Source of the DNA: an uncultured bacterium
GTDB taxonomy: Bacteria; Bacteroidota; Rhodothermia; Rhodothermales; Rubricoccaceae
Assembly: GCA_947493945.1 (NCBI GenBank)
Contig: CANLSR010000003.1
Span: forward strand, 417,514 to 481,513
Direction: 5' to 3'
Length of the DNA: 64,000 bases
The notes under the pieces were generated by a model. The model was not told where the DNA came from and did not search any database. It worked only from the letters and a program-made list of their open reading frames with translations. The position numbers and the translations under genes were made by a program. This document shows positions 55,653-64,000 of this stretch, piece by piece (the first letter of the stretch is position 1; the number at the start of each line of letters is the position of its first letter).

Positions 55653-55922
55653 CTACCAGCTCGACTTGCGGATGCCGGGGATCTTGCCCTCGACGGACAG
55701 CTCCCGGAACACGTTGCGGCAGACGCCGAACTTGCGGATGTAGCCGCGGGGACGCCCGGTCAGGGCGCAGCGGTTGTGCAGGCGGACGGGGCTCGCGTCG
55801 CGGGGGAGCTTCTGGAGACCCTCGTAGTCGCCGGCCGCCTTTAGCGCGGCGCGCTTCTCGGCGTACTTGGCGACCGTCTCGCGGCGCTTTTTCTCTCGGG
55901 CGATAACGCTCTTCTTAGCCAT
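55653..55922 (-). CDS. rpsN: 30S ribosomal protein uS14
   Basis: The protein is 89 residues from [20 protein letters not shown], the long form of uS14 without the zinc-knuckle CxxC pairs. The C-terminus [39 protein letters not shown] is canonical in its [11 protein letters not shown] and KSSW parts. It lies between rplE and rpsH. Confidence 0.97.
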   Translation of the reverse strand: MAKKSVIAREKKRRETVAKYAEKRAALKAAGDYEGLQKLPRDASPVRLHNRCALTGRPRGYIRKFGVCRNVFRELSVEGKIPGIRKSSW

Positions 55923-55975
55923 TGTTTTTCTCTGTGGTGCAGTTGGGGTCGCGCCGGCTGGCGGCGCCAGTCGGG

Positions 55976-56545
55976 CTAGACCTCGGCGGTCTCGCGGCGC
56001 ACGAACGGCATCCCAAACTCCTTCAGGAGCGCGTGCGCCTCCTCGTCGGTCTGGGCCGTGGTCACGAACGTGACGTCCATGCCGGACACGCGGGAGACCG
56101 ACTCCAGGTCGATCTCGGGGAAAATGATCTGCTCCTTGACGCCCAACGTGTAGTTGCCACGTCCGTCGAACGACCGGTCCGGCACGCCACGGAAGTCGCG
56201 GACGCGGGGAAGTGCCAGCGTGATGAGGCGGTCGACGAACTCCCACATCTTGTCGCCCCGCAGCGTCACCGTCACACCGACGGGCATGCCCTCGCGGAGC
56301 TTGAAGTTGGAGATCGACTGGCGGGCCTGGCGCGTCGTCGGCTGCTGGCCGGTGATCTTGCGGAGTTCCTCCAACGCGTCGTCCAGAACCTTTTTGTTCT
56401 GCGACGCCTCGCCGATGCCTTTGTTGATGACCACCTTGGTCAGGCGCGGCACCTGCATGGGGTTCGAAAACTCGAACTGCTCCATCAGAGCCGGCGCGAT
56501 CTCGGAGCGGTAGCGCTCCTTGAGTCGGGGGGTGTAGTTCTCCAT
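55976..56545 (-). CDS. rplE: 50S ribosomal protein uL5
   Basis: The protein is 189 residues: [75 protein letters not shown] and [25 protein letters not shown]. uL5 binds 5S rRNA and contacts the P-site tRNA. Confidence 0.98.
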   Translation of the reverse strand: MENYTPRLKERYRSEIAPALMEQFEFSNPMQVPRLTKVVINKGIGEASQNKKVLDDALEELRKITGQQPTTRQARQSISNFKLREGMPVGVTVTLRGDKMWEFVDRLITLALPRVRDFRGVPDRSFDGRGNYTLGVKEQIIFPEIDLESVSRVSGMDVTFVTTAQTDEEAHALLKEFGMPFVRRETAEV

Positions 56546-56609
56546 GTGGGTAGATGAGGGCTTCGGGAGGCGCGGAGCGGAGAGCCGCCAGCCGCGCCGT
56601 CGGCCCAGG

Positions 56610-56996
56610 TTAGCTGTCGAGCTCGGCGCCCGTGGTCTTGGCGTAGCGGACCCAGCGGCCCTGGCCCGTGTTCGGGTCCTCGACGCGCTTGCGGCCGATC
56701 CGGGTGGGCGCGCCGTTGCCGTCGACCGGCATCACGTTCGAGACGTGGATCGGGCGCTCGGCCTCGATGCGGCCGCCGTTGGGGTACGCCTGGTTGGGCT
56801 TGGTGTGCTTCAGCCGCAGGTTGACGCCCTCGACGAGCACGCGCTCCTTCGACGGGTACACCTCCAGGACTCGCGCCTGGTAGCCCTTCGGCTTGTCGTT
56901 CTGTCCACCACCGTGCGCCGTGATGCGCTTGGTGAGGGCGACGGTGTCGCCCTTCTTGACGTGGAGCTTTTTCTGCTTGTTGGTCGTGCGGGGCAT
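56610..56996 (-). CDS. rplX: 50S ribosomal protein uL24
   Basis: The protein is 128 residues from [21 protein letters not shown]. The KOW motif ([18 protein letters not shown] ... [30 protein letters not shown]) and the later [10 protein letters not shown] identify it. It is longer than E. coli uL24 (104) through an insertion after the KOW core and a C-terminal tail. rplN lies four bases downstream. Confidence 0.97.
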   Translation of the reverse strand: MPRTTNKQKKLHVKKGDTVALTKRITAHGGGQNDKPKGYQARVLEVYPSKERVLVEGVNLRLKHTKPNQAYPNGGRIEAERPIHVSNVMPVDGNGAPTRIGRKRVEDPNTGQGRWVRYAKTTGAELDS

Positions 56997-57000
56997 CGCT

Positions 57001-57369
57001 CTAGAGGACTTCGGGGGCGAGGGAGACGATGCGCATGAACTGGCGGTCGCGGAGCTCGCGGGCCACCGGCCCGAAGATGCGCGTGCCGCGGGGCTCGTCG
57101 GCGTCGTTGAGGAGGACGGCCGCGTTCTCGTCAAACCGGATGTACGAGCCGTCGGGACGGCGGTACTCCTTCTTGGTGCGGACGATGACGGCGCGCGAGA
57201 CGTCGCCCTTCTTGACGTTGCCGCCGGGGATCGCGTTCTTGACGGAGCAGACGATGATATCGCCCACGCCGGCGTAGCGGCGGCCGGAGCCGCCCAACAC
57301 GCGGATGCACAAGACCTGCTTGGCTCCGCTGTTGTCGGCGACGTTGAGTCGGGATTCTTGCTGGATCAT
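57001..57369 (-). CDS. rplN: 50S ribosomal protein uL14
   Basis: The protein is 122 residues: [65 protein letters not shown] and [25 protein letters not shown]. uL14 forms an intersubunit bridge with 16S rRNA. Completely typical. Confidence 0.98.
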   Translation of the reverse strand: MIQQESRLNVADNSGAKQVLCIRVLGGSGRRYAGVGDIIVCSVKNAIPGGNVKKGDVSRAVIVRTKKEYRRPDGSYIRFDENAAVLLNDADEPRGTRIFGPVARELRDRQFMRIVSLAPEVL

Positions 57370-57390
57370 GGGGGTGGTGCCGAGTGCGGC

Positions 57391-57412
57391 CCGCTGGCGC
57401 CCTCCGCCAGTG
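57391..57412. repeat. CGCTGGCG/CGCCAGTG hairpin in the rpsQ-rplN spacer
   Basis: An eight-base arm pair (one G-T pair) with a short CCCTC loop just upstream of the rplN start. Member of the GCTGGCGG family. Confidence 0.55.
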
Positions 57413-57426
57413 GGAGCCGGGTGGGA

Positions 57427-57720
57427 TTATCGGGCGCGCTCGAGGACCTCCACGAGCCGCCACCGCTTCGTCTTGGACAGCGGGCGGGTCTCCTGGATGC
57501 GGACCGTGTCGCCTTCGCCGGCGTCGTTGGTCTCGTCGTGAGCCTTCAGCTTGGTCGTCTGGCGGATGAACTTGCCGTAGATGGGGTGCTTCACCTGCCG
57601 CTCGATGGCGATGGTGATCGTCTTGTCCATCTTGTCGGAGACGACGAGGCCGACGCGGAACTTGCGCGCGCCGCGCTCGGCGACCGCCGCGTCGGCGGTC
57701 GGGGTGTTTTCTGTGGCCAT
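57427..57720 (-). CDS. rpsQ: 30S ribosomal protein uS17
   Basis: The protein is 97 residues from [17 protein letters not shown]. The OB-fold core is [45 protein letters not shown], then [27 protein letters not shown]. uS17 binds the 5' domain of 16S rRNA. The N-terminus is about ten residues longer than in E. coli. Confidence 0.97.
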   Translation of the reverse strand: MATENTPTADAAVAERGARKFRVGLVVSDKMDKTITIAIERQVKHPIYGKFIRQTTKLKAHDETNDAGEGDTVRIQETRPLSKTKRWRLVEVLERAR

Positions 57721-57904
57721 AGCCTGGGTGCCCCTGTCGGGGTTGCTAGTCGCTTGGTGGGCCGGTACCCCACCAACTACGGGGTGGCGCCGGGCGCCGA
57801 TCAGGTCGTGCCTGATCCGAGAGTCGAGGATACCTACGTCGCGATGAAGGTTCAGCCAGAGACGGGGCCGCAAGCGGTGCCTCTCAGAAGCTTCACCGGA
57901 GGCG
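57721..57904. other. rpmC-rpsQ spacer with two inverted repeats
   Basis: This 184-base spacer has no gene. It carries TTGGTGGG ... CCCACCAA (about 57754-57776) and the perfect GATCAGG-TCGTG-CCTGATC (about 57799-57817). Composition is less GC-rich than the flanking genes. These arms differ in sequence from the other repeat families in the window. Confidence 0.5.
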
Positions 57905-58126
57905 TTAGGCGTCCGCAGCTGGCGGCGTGTTGGTCAGCGCGGCGCGCTTCTGGTTGAGGACCGTCTTCATGCGCGCGATGTCGCGGCGCTTGTCACGGAG
58001 CACGATCGGGTTTTCGAGGCCGGCGACCGACCGACGGAACCGGAGGTCCGTCAAGTCGCGCTGCTCCTCGGCGATCCGCTGCTCGATCTCGGCCTCGTTC
58101 AGGTCGTGGATCTCGTTTGCTTTCAT
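57905..58126 (-). CDS. rpmC: 50S ribosomal protein uL29
   Basis: The protein is 73 residues from [20 protein letters not shown]; an ATG three codons upstream (58135) is also possible, but this one matches the family start. The two-helix hairpin ends with the typical [22 protein letters not shown]. uL29 lies by the exit tunnel and is part of the docking site for trigger factor and SRP. Confidence 0.96.
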   Translation of the reverse strand: MKANEIHDLNEAEIEQRIAEEQRDLTDLRFRRSVAGLENPIVLRDKRRDIARMKTVLNQKRAALTNTPPAADA

Positions 58127-58183
58127 GGTGGGCATGGAAAGGCCCCGGGCGCACCGCCCGAGGCCAGGTTCAAATCAATCGGG

Positions 58184-59059
<876 letters not shown>

Positions 59060-59101
59060 ATCAGTACGGTCTTAGAGAGAGTCTGTCGGAGGAAGGAGAG
59101 C

Positions 59102-59890
59102 TTAGCGACGGCCACCGCCGCCCGATCCGCCGCGTCCACGGCCGCCACCGCGTCCGCCCCGGTCGTCACGTCCGCCGCCGCGTCCGTCGCGCCGGCGGCG
59201 CTCCGGCACGCTCGGCGCCGCGTTCTGCTGGCGCTGGGCGGTGGCGTTGGGCGAAAGGTCGGGCTTGCCGATGACCTCGCCGTGGAAGATCCACACCTTA
59301 ACACCAGCCGTGCCCTGGATCGTGAAGGCGGTCGCCTCGGCGTAGTCGATGTCGGCGCGCATGGTGTGGAGCGGCACGCGGCCCTCCAGGTACTGCTCGA
59401 CGCGGCCCATCTCGGCGCCGCCCAGCCGGCCCGCCAGCTTGATGCGGATGCCCTGGGCGCCCATGCGCATCGCAGCGCCCAGCGCCTGCTTCATCGCGCG
59501 GCGGTAGGACACGCGGCCCTCCAGCTGCTGCGCGATGTTTTGCGCCACGAGCGAGGCGTCCAGCTCGGGCCGCTTGATCTCGTTGATGTTGATCTGGATG
59601 TCCTTGTCGGTCAGCGTCTTGAGCTCCTCGCGGAGCTTCTCGACCTCGGAGCCGGCGCGACCGATGATCACGCCGGGGCGCGACGTGTGCAGCGTCAGGA
59701 TCACGCGCTTGGGCGTGCGCTCGATGACGGTGCGGCTCAGGCCGGCGCGCTTAAGGCGCGCGTCGAGGTAGCGGCGGATCTCGTAATCCTCCACCAGGTT
59801 CTCGGCGTAGCTGCCGTCGGTGTACCAGTTGGAGTCCCAGCCTCGGATCACGCCGAGACGGAAGCCGATGGGGTTGGTTTTCTGTCCCAT
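59102..59890 (-). CDS. rpsC: 30S ribosomal protein uS3 with RGG-rich tail
   Basis: The protein is 262 residues. [23 protein letters not shown] starts it; the KH domain ([28 protein letters not shown]) and the C-terminal domain ([35 protein letters not shown]) follow. The final 50 residues are an Arg/Gly/Asp-rich tail ([20 protein letters not shown]) absent from E. coli uS3 but seen in several Bacteroidota-type genomes. uS3 helps to unwind mRNA at the entry channel. Confidence 0.97.
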   Translation of the reverse strand: MGQKTNPIGFRLGVIRGWDSNWYTDGSYAENLVEDYEIRRYLDARLKRAGLSRTVIERTPKRVILTLHTSRPGVIIGRAGSEVEKLREELKTLTDKDIQININEIKRPELDASLVAQNIAQQLEGRVSYRRAMKQALGAAMRMGAQGIRIKLAGRLGGAEMGRVEQYLEGRVPLHTMRADIDYAEATAFTIQGTAGVKVWIFHGEVIGKPDLSPNATAQRQQNAAPSVPERRRRDGRGGGRDDRGGRGGGRGRGGSGGGGRR

Positions 59891-59917
59891 GAGTTCGGGT
59901 TGTCTTGGGTGAGTGGG

Positions 59918-60307
59918 TTAGTCCTCGACGCGCTCGCCGCGCTCGATGGACCGGTCCGCCTTCTCGTCGGGCGTGCCGACGACGACGGTGAGGTGGCTCG
60001 ACCGCTTCAGGATCGGGTGGGCGCGGCCGCGCGAGACCGGCTGGAACCGCTTGATGACCGGCGCCTCGTCCACCATGATGGTCTTGACCACCAGGCGCTC
60101 GTCGTCGATCCGCTCGTCGCGGTTCTGGTCGACGAGGTTGCCGTAGGCGTCCTGGATGGCCCGGCGGACCATCGCGGCCGCCTTCTGGGGCATGAACTCC
60201 AGCGTGTCGATCGACTTCTGGGCGTTCTTGCCGCGGACGACGTCGGCCACGATCCGCATTTTGCGGGGGCTGATGCGGAGGTACCTCCGTTTGGCGCGTG
60301 CTTCCAT
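59918..60307 (-). CDS. rplV: 50S ribosomal protein uL22
   Basis: The protein is 129 residues: RRYLRISPRKMRIVADVVRGKNAQKSIDTLEFMPQKAAAMVRRAIQ, then PVIKRFQPVSRGRAHPILKRSSHLTVVV. uL22 has a long loop into the exit tunnel, here the RFQPVSRGRAHPI part. Typical length for Bacteroidota. Confidence 0.98.
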   Translation of the reverse strand: MEARAKRRYLRISPRKMRIVADVVRGKNAQKSIDTLEFMPQKAAAMVRRAIQDAYGNLVDQNRDERIDDERLVVKTIMVDEAPVIKRFQPVSRGRAHPILKRSSHLTVVVGTPDEKADRSIERGERVED

Positions 60308-60431
60308 TGTTTGAGTTGATATGCGGTGAGCGCGGGGTGCGTCCCGGCTGGCGGTCGCTCCCGCCAGAGCGAGAGGCGCCAGCGGCGCGGAGGTCGCGGA
60401 CTGTCCCGCGCCTCGTCCCCCGCTCGCCTGA
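60308..60431. other. rpsS-rplV spacer rich in CTGGCGG elements
   Basis: The 124-base spacer holds GCTGGCGG (60348), CCGCCAG (60361) and GCGCCAGCGGCGC (about 60375), three alternating orientations within 35 bases, so several hairpins are possible. Confidence 0.6.
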
Positions 60432-60713
60432 TTAGCGGCGGCGGTCCTTCTTCCCCCCGCCGGCGTGGCCGCGGAAGGTGCGCGTCGGCGAGAACTCGCC
60501 GAGCCGGTGCCCGATCATGTTCTCGGTGACGTAGACCGGGATGAACTGCTTGCCGTTGTGGACCGCCAGCGTGTGGCCGAGCATGTCGGGCGTGATCATG
60601 GAGCCGCGGCTCCACGTCTTGAGGACGCGCTTTTTGCCGCCCTCGTTCATCTCCTCGACCTTCGCGCGGAGCTTGTAGTGGACGAAAGGTCCCTTTTTGA
60701 GCGAACGTGCCAT
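60432..60713 (-). CDS. rpsS: 30S ribosomal protein uS19
   Basis: The protein is 93 residues: [73 protein letters not shown]. uS19 is at the 30S head next to uS13. rplB lies two bases upstream. Confidence 0.98.
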   Translation of the reverse strand: MARSLKKGPFVHYKLRAKVEEMNEGGKKRVLKTWSRGSMITPDMLGHTLAVHNGKQFIPVYVTENMIGHRLGEFSPTRTFRGHAGGGKKDRRR

Positions 60714-60715
60714 AG

Positions 60716-61546
60716 TTATTTCTTGGCCTTGCGGCGGCGGACGATAAACTGGTTCGAGGCCTTCTTCTTGGAGCGGGTCTTGAAGCCCTTGGCGTAGACG
60801 CCGGTCGGGCTCTTGGGGTGGCCGCCGGACGACTTACCCTCGCCGCCGCCCATCGGGTGGTCGACCGGGTTCATGGCCACGCCACGCGTTTGCGGGCGGA
60901 TGCCGAGCCAACGGCTCCGGCCGGCCTTGCCGATCTGGATGTTCATGTGGTCCGGGTTGGACGTCGTGCCCACCGTGGCCACGCAGTCGACCGGGACGCG
61001 ACGGATCTCGCCGGAGGGGAGCTTCAGCGTGGCGAACCGGCCCTCACGGGCGGTCAGCTGCGCGTACGTCCCAGCCGAGCGGGCCATCTGGGCGCCCTTG
61101 CCCGGCTTCATCTCGATCGCGTGTACCTGGGTGCCCAGCGGGATGTTGGCCAGCGGCAGGCAGTTGCCGCGGTCCGGCGAGGCCTCCGGGCCGGACATCA
61201 CGGTCTCGCCCACGCCCATCTTGTCGGGCGCGATGATGTAGCGCTTCTCGCCGTCGGCGTAGACCAGGAGCGCGATCCGCGCCGAGCGGTTCGGGTCGTA
61301 CTCGATGGCCGCGATGCGCGCGGGGATCCCGTGCTTGTTGCGCTTAAAGTCGATGATGCGGTAGCGCCGCTTGTGGCCTCCGCCGCGGTGACGCGAGGTC
61401 TTGCGGCCGTGGTTGTTGCGACCACCGGACCGCTTCCAGGTGTCGAGCAGGCTCTTCTCCGGCTCCGACTTCGTGATCGTCTCGAAGCTGGAGACGGAGC
61501 GGTGCCGCTGCCCCGGTGTGGTCGGTTTGAGCTTACGGATTGCCAT
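60716..61546 (-). CDS. rplB: 50S ribosomal protein uL2
   Basis: The protein is 276 residues: [80 protein letters not shown] and [24 protein letters not shown], the last containing the conserved His region near the peptidyl transferase centre. Canonical in every respect. Confidence 0.98.
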   Translation of the reverse strand: MAIRKLKPTTPGQRHRSVSSFETITKSEPEKSLLDTWKRSGGRNNHGRKTSRHRGGGHKRRYRIIDFKRNKHGIPARIAAIEYDPNRSARIALLVYADGEKRYIIAPDKMGVGETVMSGPEASPDRGNCLPLANIPLGTQVHAIEMKPGKGAQMARSAGTYAQLTAREGRFATLKLPSGEIRRVPVDCVATVGTTSNPDHMNIQIGKAGRSRWLGIRPQTRGVAMNPVDHPMGGGEGKSSGGHPKSPTGVYAKGFKTRSKKKASNQFIVRRRKAKK

Positions 61547-61614
61547 GGTGTGGAGGGCATTCGTGCCGACGGCGACCGCCGGCTTTGCGCCCTGTTAAGG
61601 TGAGAGAGCCTGCG

Positions 61615-61908
61615 TTATACGGACTCGTAGAAGTCGATCTCGCCCGTGCGGAGCGTGACGATCGCCTTTTTCCAAGTGGCCTGGCGGCCCTGGAGCAGCC
61701 CGCGCTTGGTGAACTGGCGCCGCCGCTTGCCGCGGACGACCATCGTGCGCACCTCCTTGACGTCGATGTCAGGGTAGCGCTCCTCGATGGCCTTGCGGAT
61801 CTGGAGCTTGTTGGCCGTCTTGGCGACCTTGAAGCTGTAGTGCCGGCCCTCGGTCGCGATGCGTGACGCCTTCTCGGTGAGGACGGGCTCGATGATGATG
61901 TCGTTCAT
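61615..61908 (-). CDS. rplW: 50S ribosomal protein uL23
   Basis: The protein is 97 residues: IIEPVLTEKASRIATEGRHYSFKVAKTANKLQIRKAIEERYPDIDVKEVRTMVVRGKRRR. uL23 lies at the exit tunnel and docks trigger factor and SRP. It starts two bases after the rplD stop. Confidence 0.98.
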   Translation of the reverse strand: MNDIIIEPVLTEKASRIATEGRHYSFKVAKTANKLQIRKAIEERYPDIDVKEVRTMVVRGKRRRQFTKRGLLQGRQATWKKAIVTLRTGEIDFYESV

Positions 61909-61910
61909 GT

Positions 61911-62699
61911 CTAGGCCTCGGTGTCGGTGTCGCCCGCGTCAGCCGCCGGCGTGTCGTCCGTGGTCGGGACGTCGGGTGCGGTCTCGCTGGGCGTCGCCGG
62001 CGACAGCTCGGTCGGGACCGGAAGGTCCGTCTCGCTCGAACCGCTAGCGGACGGCGCGTCGGGCTTGCCCGTCGGGCGGAGCGCCTGGGTCAGCGCGTCG
62101 ATGGCGCCCTCCTGCAAGAACACGGTCGTCGCGTTCAGCAAGTCCAGCGTCGAGGCCTGGTCGGCCGGCTTCACTACCACCTTCCGGAGGTTGCGCGCCG
62201 AGCGGTAGAACGTGTCGTCCAGGCCGTTGGTCAGGATCAGCGTCCGGCCCTTGGCCACGCCGTTGCCCGAGATCATCCCGGCCACCTCGCGCGTCTTGGG
62301 CACGTCCAGCGTCAGCGTCTCGATCACGCGGAGCGCGTTCTCGTTCAGCTTGTGGACCAGGACAGAGCGCCGGGCGAGCTGCTTGGTCTTCTGGTTGACG
62401 CGCACCTTGTACTCGTGCGGCTTCGGCCCAAAGATGGTGCCGCCGCCCTTGCGGAGCGGGCTCTTGGCGTCGCCGGCGCGGGCGTTGCCCGTGCCCTTCT
62501 GGCGGTACAGCTTGCGGCGCGACTTGGCGACCTCGCCGCGCTCCTTGGTCTTGTGCGTGCCCTGGCGGCCGGCAGCCTGGATCGAGCGGACGTCGAGCCA
62601 GATGGCGTGGTCGTTCGGCTCGATGCCGAACACGGCGTCGTCGAGGTCGACCTGGCGGCCGGCGTCGGCGCCGTCCTTGGTGTAGACAGTCAGTTTCAT
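61911..62699 (-). CDS. rplD: 50S ribosomal protein uL4 with acidic tail
   Basis: The protein is 262 residues. The first 205 are a normal uL4 (WLDVRSIQAAGRQGTHKTKERGEVAKSRRKLYRQKGTGNARAGDAKSPLRKGGGTIFGPKPHEY). The last 55 residues are rich in Ser, Thr, Pro, Asp and Glu (LPVPTELSPATPSETAP ... DDTPAADAGDTDTEA), probably disordered. uL4 has a loop into the exit tunnel and in E. coli represses the S10 operon. Confidence 0.97.
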   Translation of the reverse strand: MKLTVYTKDGADAGRQVDLDDAVFGIEPNDHAIWLDVRSIQAAGRQGTHKTKERGEVAKSRRKLYRQKGTGNARAGDAKSPLRKGGGTIFGPKPHEYKVRVNQKTKQLARRSVLVHKLNENALRVIETLTLDVPKTREVAGMISGNGVAKGRTLILTNGLDDTFYRSARNLRKVVVKPADQASTLDLLNATTVFLQEGAIDALTQALRPTGKPDAPSASGSSETDLPVPTELSPATPSETAPDVPTTDDTPAADAGDTDTEA

Positions 62700-62711
62700 C
62701 GTTCTGTGGCG

Positions 62712-62781
62712 TGATGCGTGATTCGTGGAGAGCGTTGTCCGTGCGCGCTGGCGGGTGTCGCCAGTGGCACGTCACGCATCA
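62712..62781. repeat. Foldback repeat in the rplC-rplD spacer
   Basis: TGATGCGTGA (62712-62721) and TCACGCATCA (62772-62781) are perfect arms enclosing a GCTGGCGG and CGCCAGTGG pair (62748-62766), so two repeat types are nested. The right arm reaches into the rplC stop codon. Confidence 0.7.
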
Positions 62782-63399
62782 GGCTTTGCGAATCTCGACG
62801 ATCCCGTTCTTGTGGCCCGGGATCGCGCCCTTGACCAGGATCAGGTTGTTGTCCGGGAAGGTGCGGACGACGCGGACGTTCTTGACCGTCACGCGGTCGC
62901 CGCCCGTCCGGCCGGCCATCTTGGTGCCCTTGAACACGCGGCTCGGGTCCGAGGCCTGGCCGATCGAGCCCGGCGCGCGCTGGCGGTTGTGCTGGCCGTG
63001 CGTGGCGTCGCCGACGCCGGCGAAGTTGTGCCGCTTGACGACGCCCTGGAAACCCTTGCCCTTGGACGTGCCCGAGATGGCGACGCGGTCGCCCTCGGCG
63101 AACAGCTCGACGGTGACCTCGTCGCCCAGCGTCGCGTCCAGGTTCAGGTCCCGGAACTCGACGACGTGCTTCTTGAAGTCGACGCCCGCCGCCTCGAAGT
63201 GGCCCTGCTGGGCCTTCGTGGTGTGCTTGGCCTTGCGGTCGCCGTAGCCGATCTGGATGGCTGAGTAGCCGTCGGTGTCGGGCGTTTTGACCTGGGTCAC
63301 GTGGCACGGACCGGCCTCGATCACCGTCACCACCGTCTGGCGGCCGGACTCATCGAAGACGCTCGTCATGCCGACCTTGCGGCCGAGAATTGCGCTCAT
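62779..63399 (-). CDS. rplC: 50S ribosomal protein uL3
   Basis: The protein is 206 residues: [88 protein letters not shown] and [17 protein letters not shown]. uL3 helps to nucleate 50S assembly and reaches the peptidyl transferase centre. Confidence 0.98.
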   Translation of the reverse strand: MSAILGRKVGMTSVFDESGRQTVVTVIEAGPCHVTQVKTPDTDGYSAIQIGYGDRKAKHTTKAQQGHFEAAGVDFKKHVVEFRDLNLDATLGDEVTVELFAEGDRVAISGTSKGKGFQGVVKRHNFAGVGDATHGQHNRQRAPGSIGQASDPSRVFKGTKMAGRTGGDRVTVKNVRVVRTFPDNNLILVKGAIPGHKNGIVEIRKA

Positions 63400-63485
63400 T
63401 GAAACCTCGTTGGTTTAGTTAAGCTGTTCAGTAGGATGCCGCACCGGGCTCGGCCCCGCAAGCGGGGACCGCCAGTGCGGCGGGA

Positions 63486-63794
63486 TCAGACCTTGATCTC
63501 GACGTCGACGCCGGACGGAAGCTCGAGCTTCATCAGGGCGTCGACCGTCGCGGACGAGGTCGAGAGGATGTCGATCAGCCGCTTGTGCGAGCGGATCTCG
63601 AACTGGTCGCGCGCCTTTTTGTCGACGTGCGGGCCGGACAGGACCGTGTAGATCTTCTTGCGCGTCGGCAGCGGGATCGGCCCGCTCACGACGGCACCCG
63701 TCGACTTGACGGTGCGGATGATCTTCTCGGCGCTCTTGTCGACCAGCGAGTGGTCGAACGACTTGAGCTTGATCCGGATGGTTTGGTTTGCCAT
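63486..63794 (-). CDS. rpsJ: 30S ribosomal protein uS10
   Basis: The protein is 102 residues: [72 protein letters not shown]. uS10 is on the 30S head and also works as NusE in antitermination. First gene of the S10 part, 77 bases after tuf. Confidence 0.98.
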   Translation of the reverse strand: MANQTIRIKLKSFDHSLVDKSAEKIIRTVKSTGAVVSGPIPLPTRKKIYTVLSGPHVDKKARDQFEIRSHKRLIDILSTSSATVDALMKLELPSGVDVEIKV

Positions 63795-63871
63795 TGGGCT
63801 GTGTCGGGCGTGGTCGCCAGCGTGGCGGGTCAGACAACATCCGACTCGCCACGCCTGTCGACCGTGTGTTT

Positions 63872-64000
63872 CTAGTCGAGGATCTTGGAGACGACGCCGG
63901 CGCCGACCGTCCGGCCCCCCTCCCGGATCGCGAACCGGAGCCCCTCCTCCATCGCCACCGGCTGGATGAGGTCGACCGTGAACTGCGTGTTGTCCCCCGG
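63872..64000 (-). CDS. tuf: Elongation factor Tu, C-terminal fragment (cut by the window edge)
   Basis: Only the last 42 residues are in the window: [20 protein letters not shown], then [22 protein letters not shown]. This is the end of EF-Tu domain [18 protein letters not shown] is diagnostic. The rest lies beyond the right edge. EF-Tu brings aminoacyl-tRNA to the ribosome. Its place upstream of rpsJ is the classical str/S10 arrangement. Confidence 0.97.
   Translation of the reverse strand, partial: PGDNTQFTVDLIQPVAMEEGLRFAIREGGRTVGAGVVSKILD

Overview
The window is GC-rich (about 70%) bacterial chromosome. The order tuf-S10-spc-alpha with secY-map-infA-rpmJ and no adk, the promoter-like boxes of the form TAnnTTTG (the Bacteroidota -7 element), the weak Shine-Dalgarno sequences, the OmpA/Omp85-style surface proteins, the two secreted S9 peptidases and the TIGR02999-type sigma factor with a kinase-TPR partner all fit the Bacteroidota/Rhodothermota group. 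A marine Rhodothermota such as the Rubricoccaceae (Rubrivirga-like) is my best guess. This is inference from gene content and composition, not a database match. I see no prophage, transposase, CRISPR array or rRNA.

Layout. Positions 1-2.4 kb hold a tRNA-Gln and a secreted prolyl oligopeptidase. From 2.4 to 11.5 kb a minus-strand operon recC-recB-recD encodes the complete RecBCD helicase-nuclease, with stop/start overlaps at both junctions. Divergent from it, 11.6-18.8 kb carries phosphatidylserine decarboxylase, a beta-propeller lipoprotein, a giant metallophosphoesterase-Omp85 fusion, a Pycsar-effector-like membrane protein and a SixA-type histidine phosphatase. From 18.9 to 29.4 kb there are a short-chain dehydrogenase with altered catalytic residues, a DUF389 membrane protein, a DnaJ-like co-chaperone, a hybrid PAS histidine kinase, ClpB and a small VOC protein. 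From 29.4 to 41.4 kb there are AidB, a lipoprotein with no obvious start codon, an ECF sigma factor with a Ser/Thr kinase-TPR protein, an L,D-transpeptidase with an M15 peptidase (both peptidoglycan enzymes), a small outer-membrane barrel and a secreted S9 (DPP-IV-like) peptidase. From 41.6 to 45.7 kb lie def, ruvX, an HU/IHF protein and the bifunctional (p)ppGpp enzyme Rel/SpoT.

From 45.8 kb to the right edge the minus strand holds the ribosomal protein super-cluster, running from the 3' end of tuf through rpsJ to rpoA and rplQ. It ends at an intrinsic terminator near 45.8 kb. Every expected member is present, including the very short rpmD and rpmJ. Several proteins carry unusual C-terminal additions. 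The most striking is uL16 followed by a helix-hairpin-helix-like domain and an acidic tail.

Non-coding structure. The octamer GCTGGCGG and its complement CCGCCAGC recur throughout the window, in genes in several reading frames and in nearly every intergenic gap, where they often form palindromes at gene ends. The octamer differs from E. coli Chi (GCTGGTGG) by one base and the window encodes RecBCD, so a Chi role is a testable idea. Other repeats include a GGGAGAGGG-type palindromic element read through in frame at the start of recB, paired GGGGCATACC-type hairpins near 41.5 kb, and foldback repeats in spacers of the ribosomal cluster.
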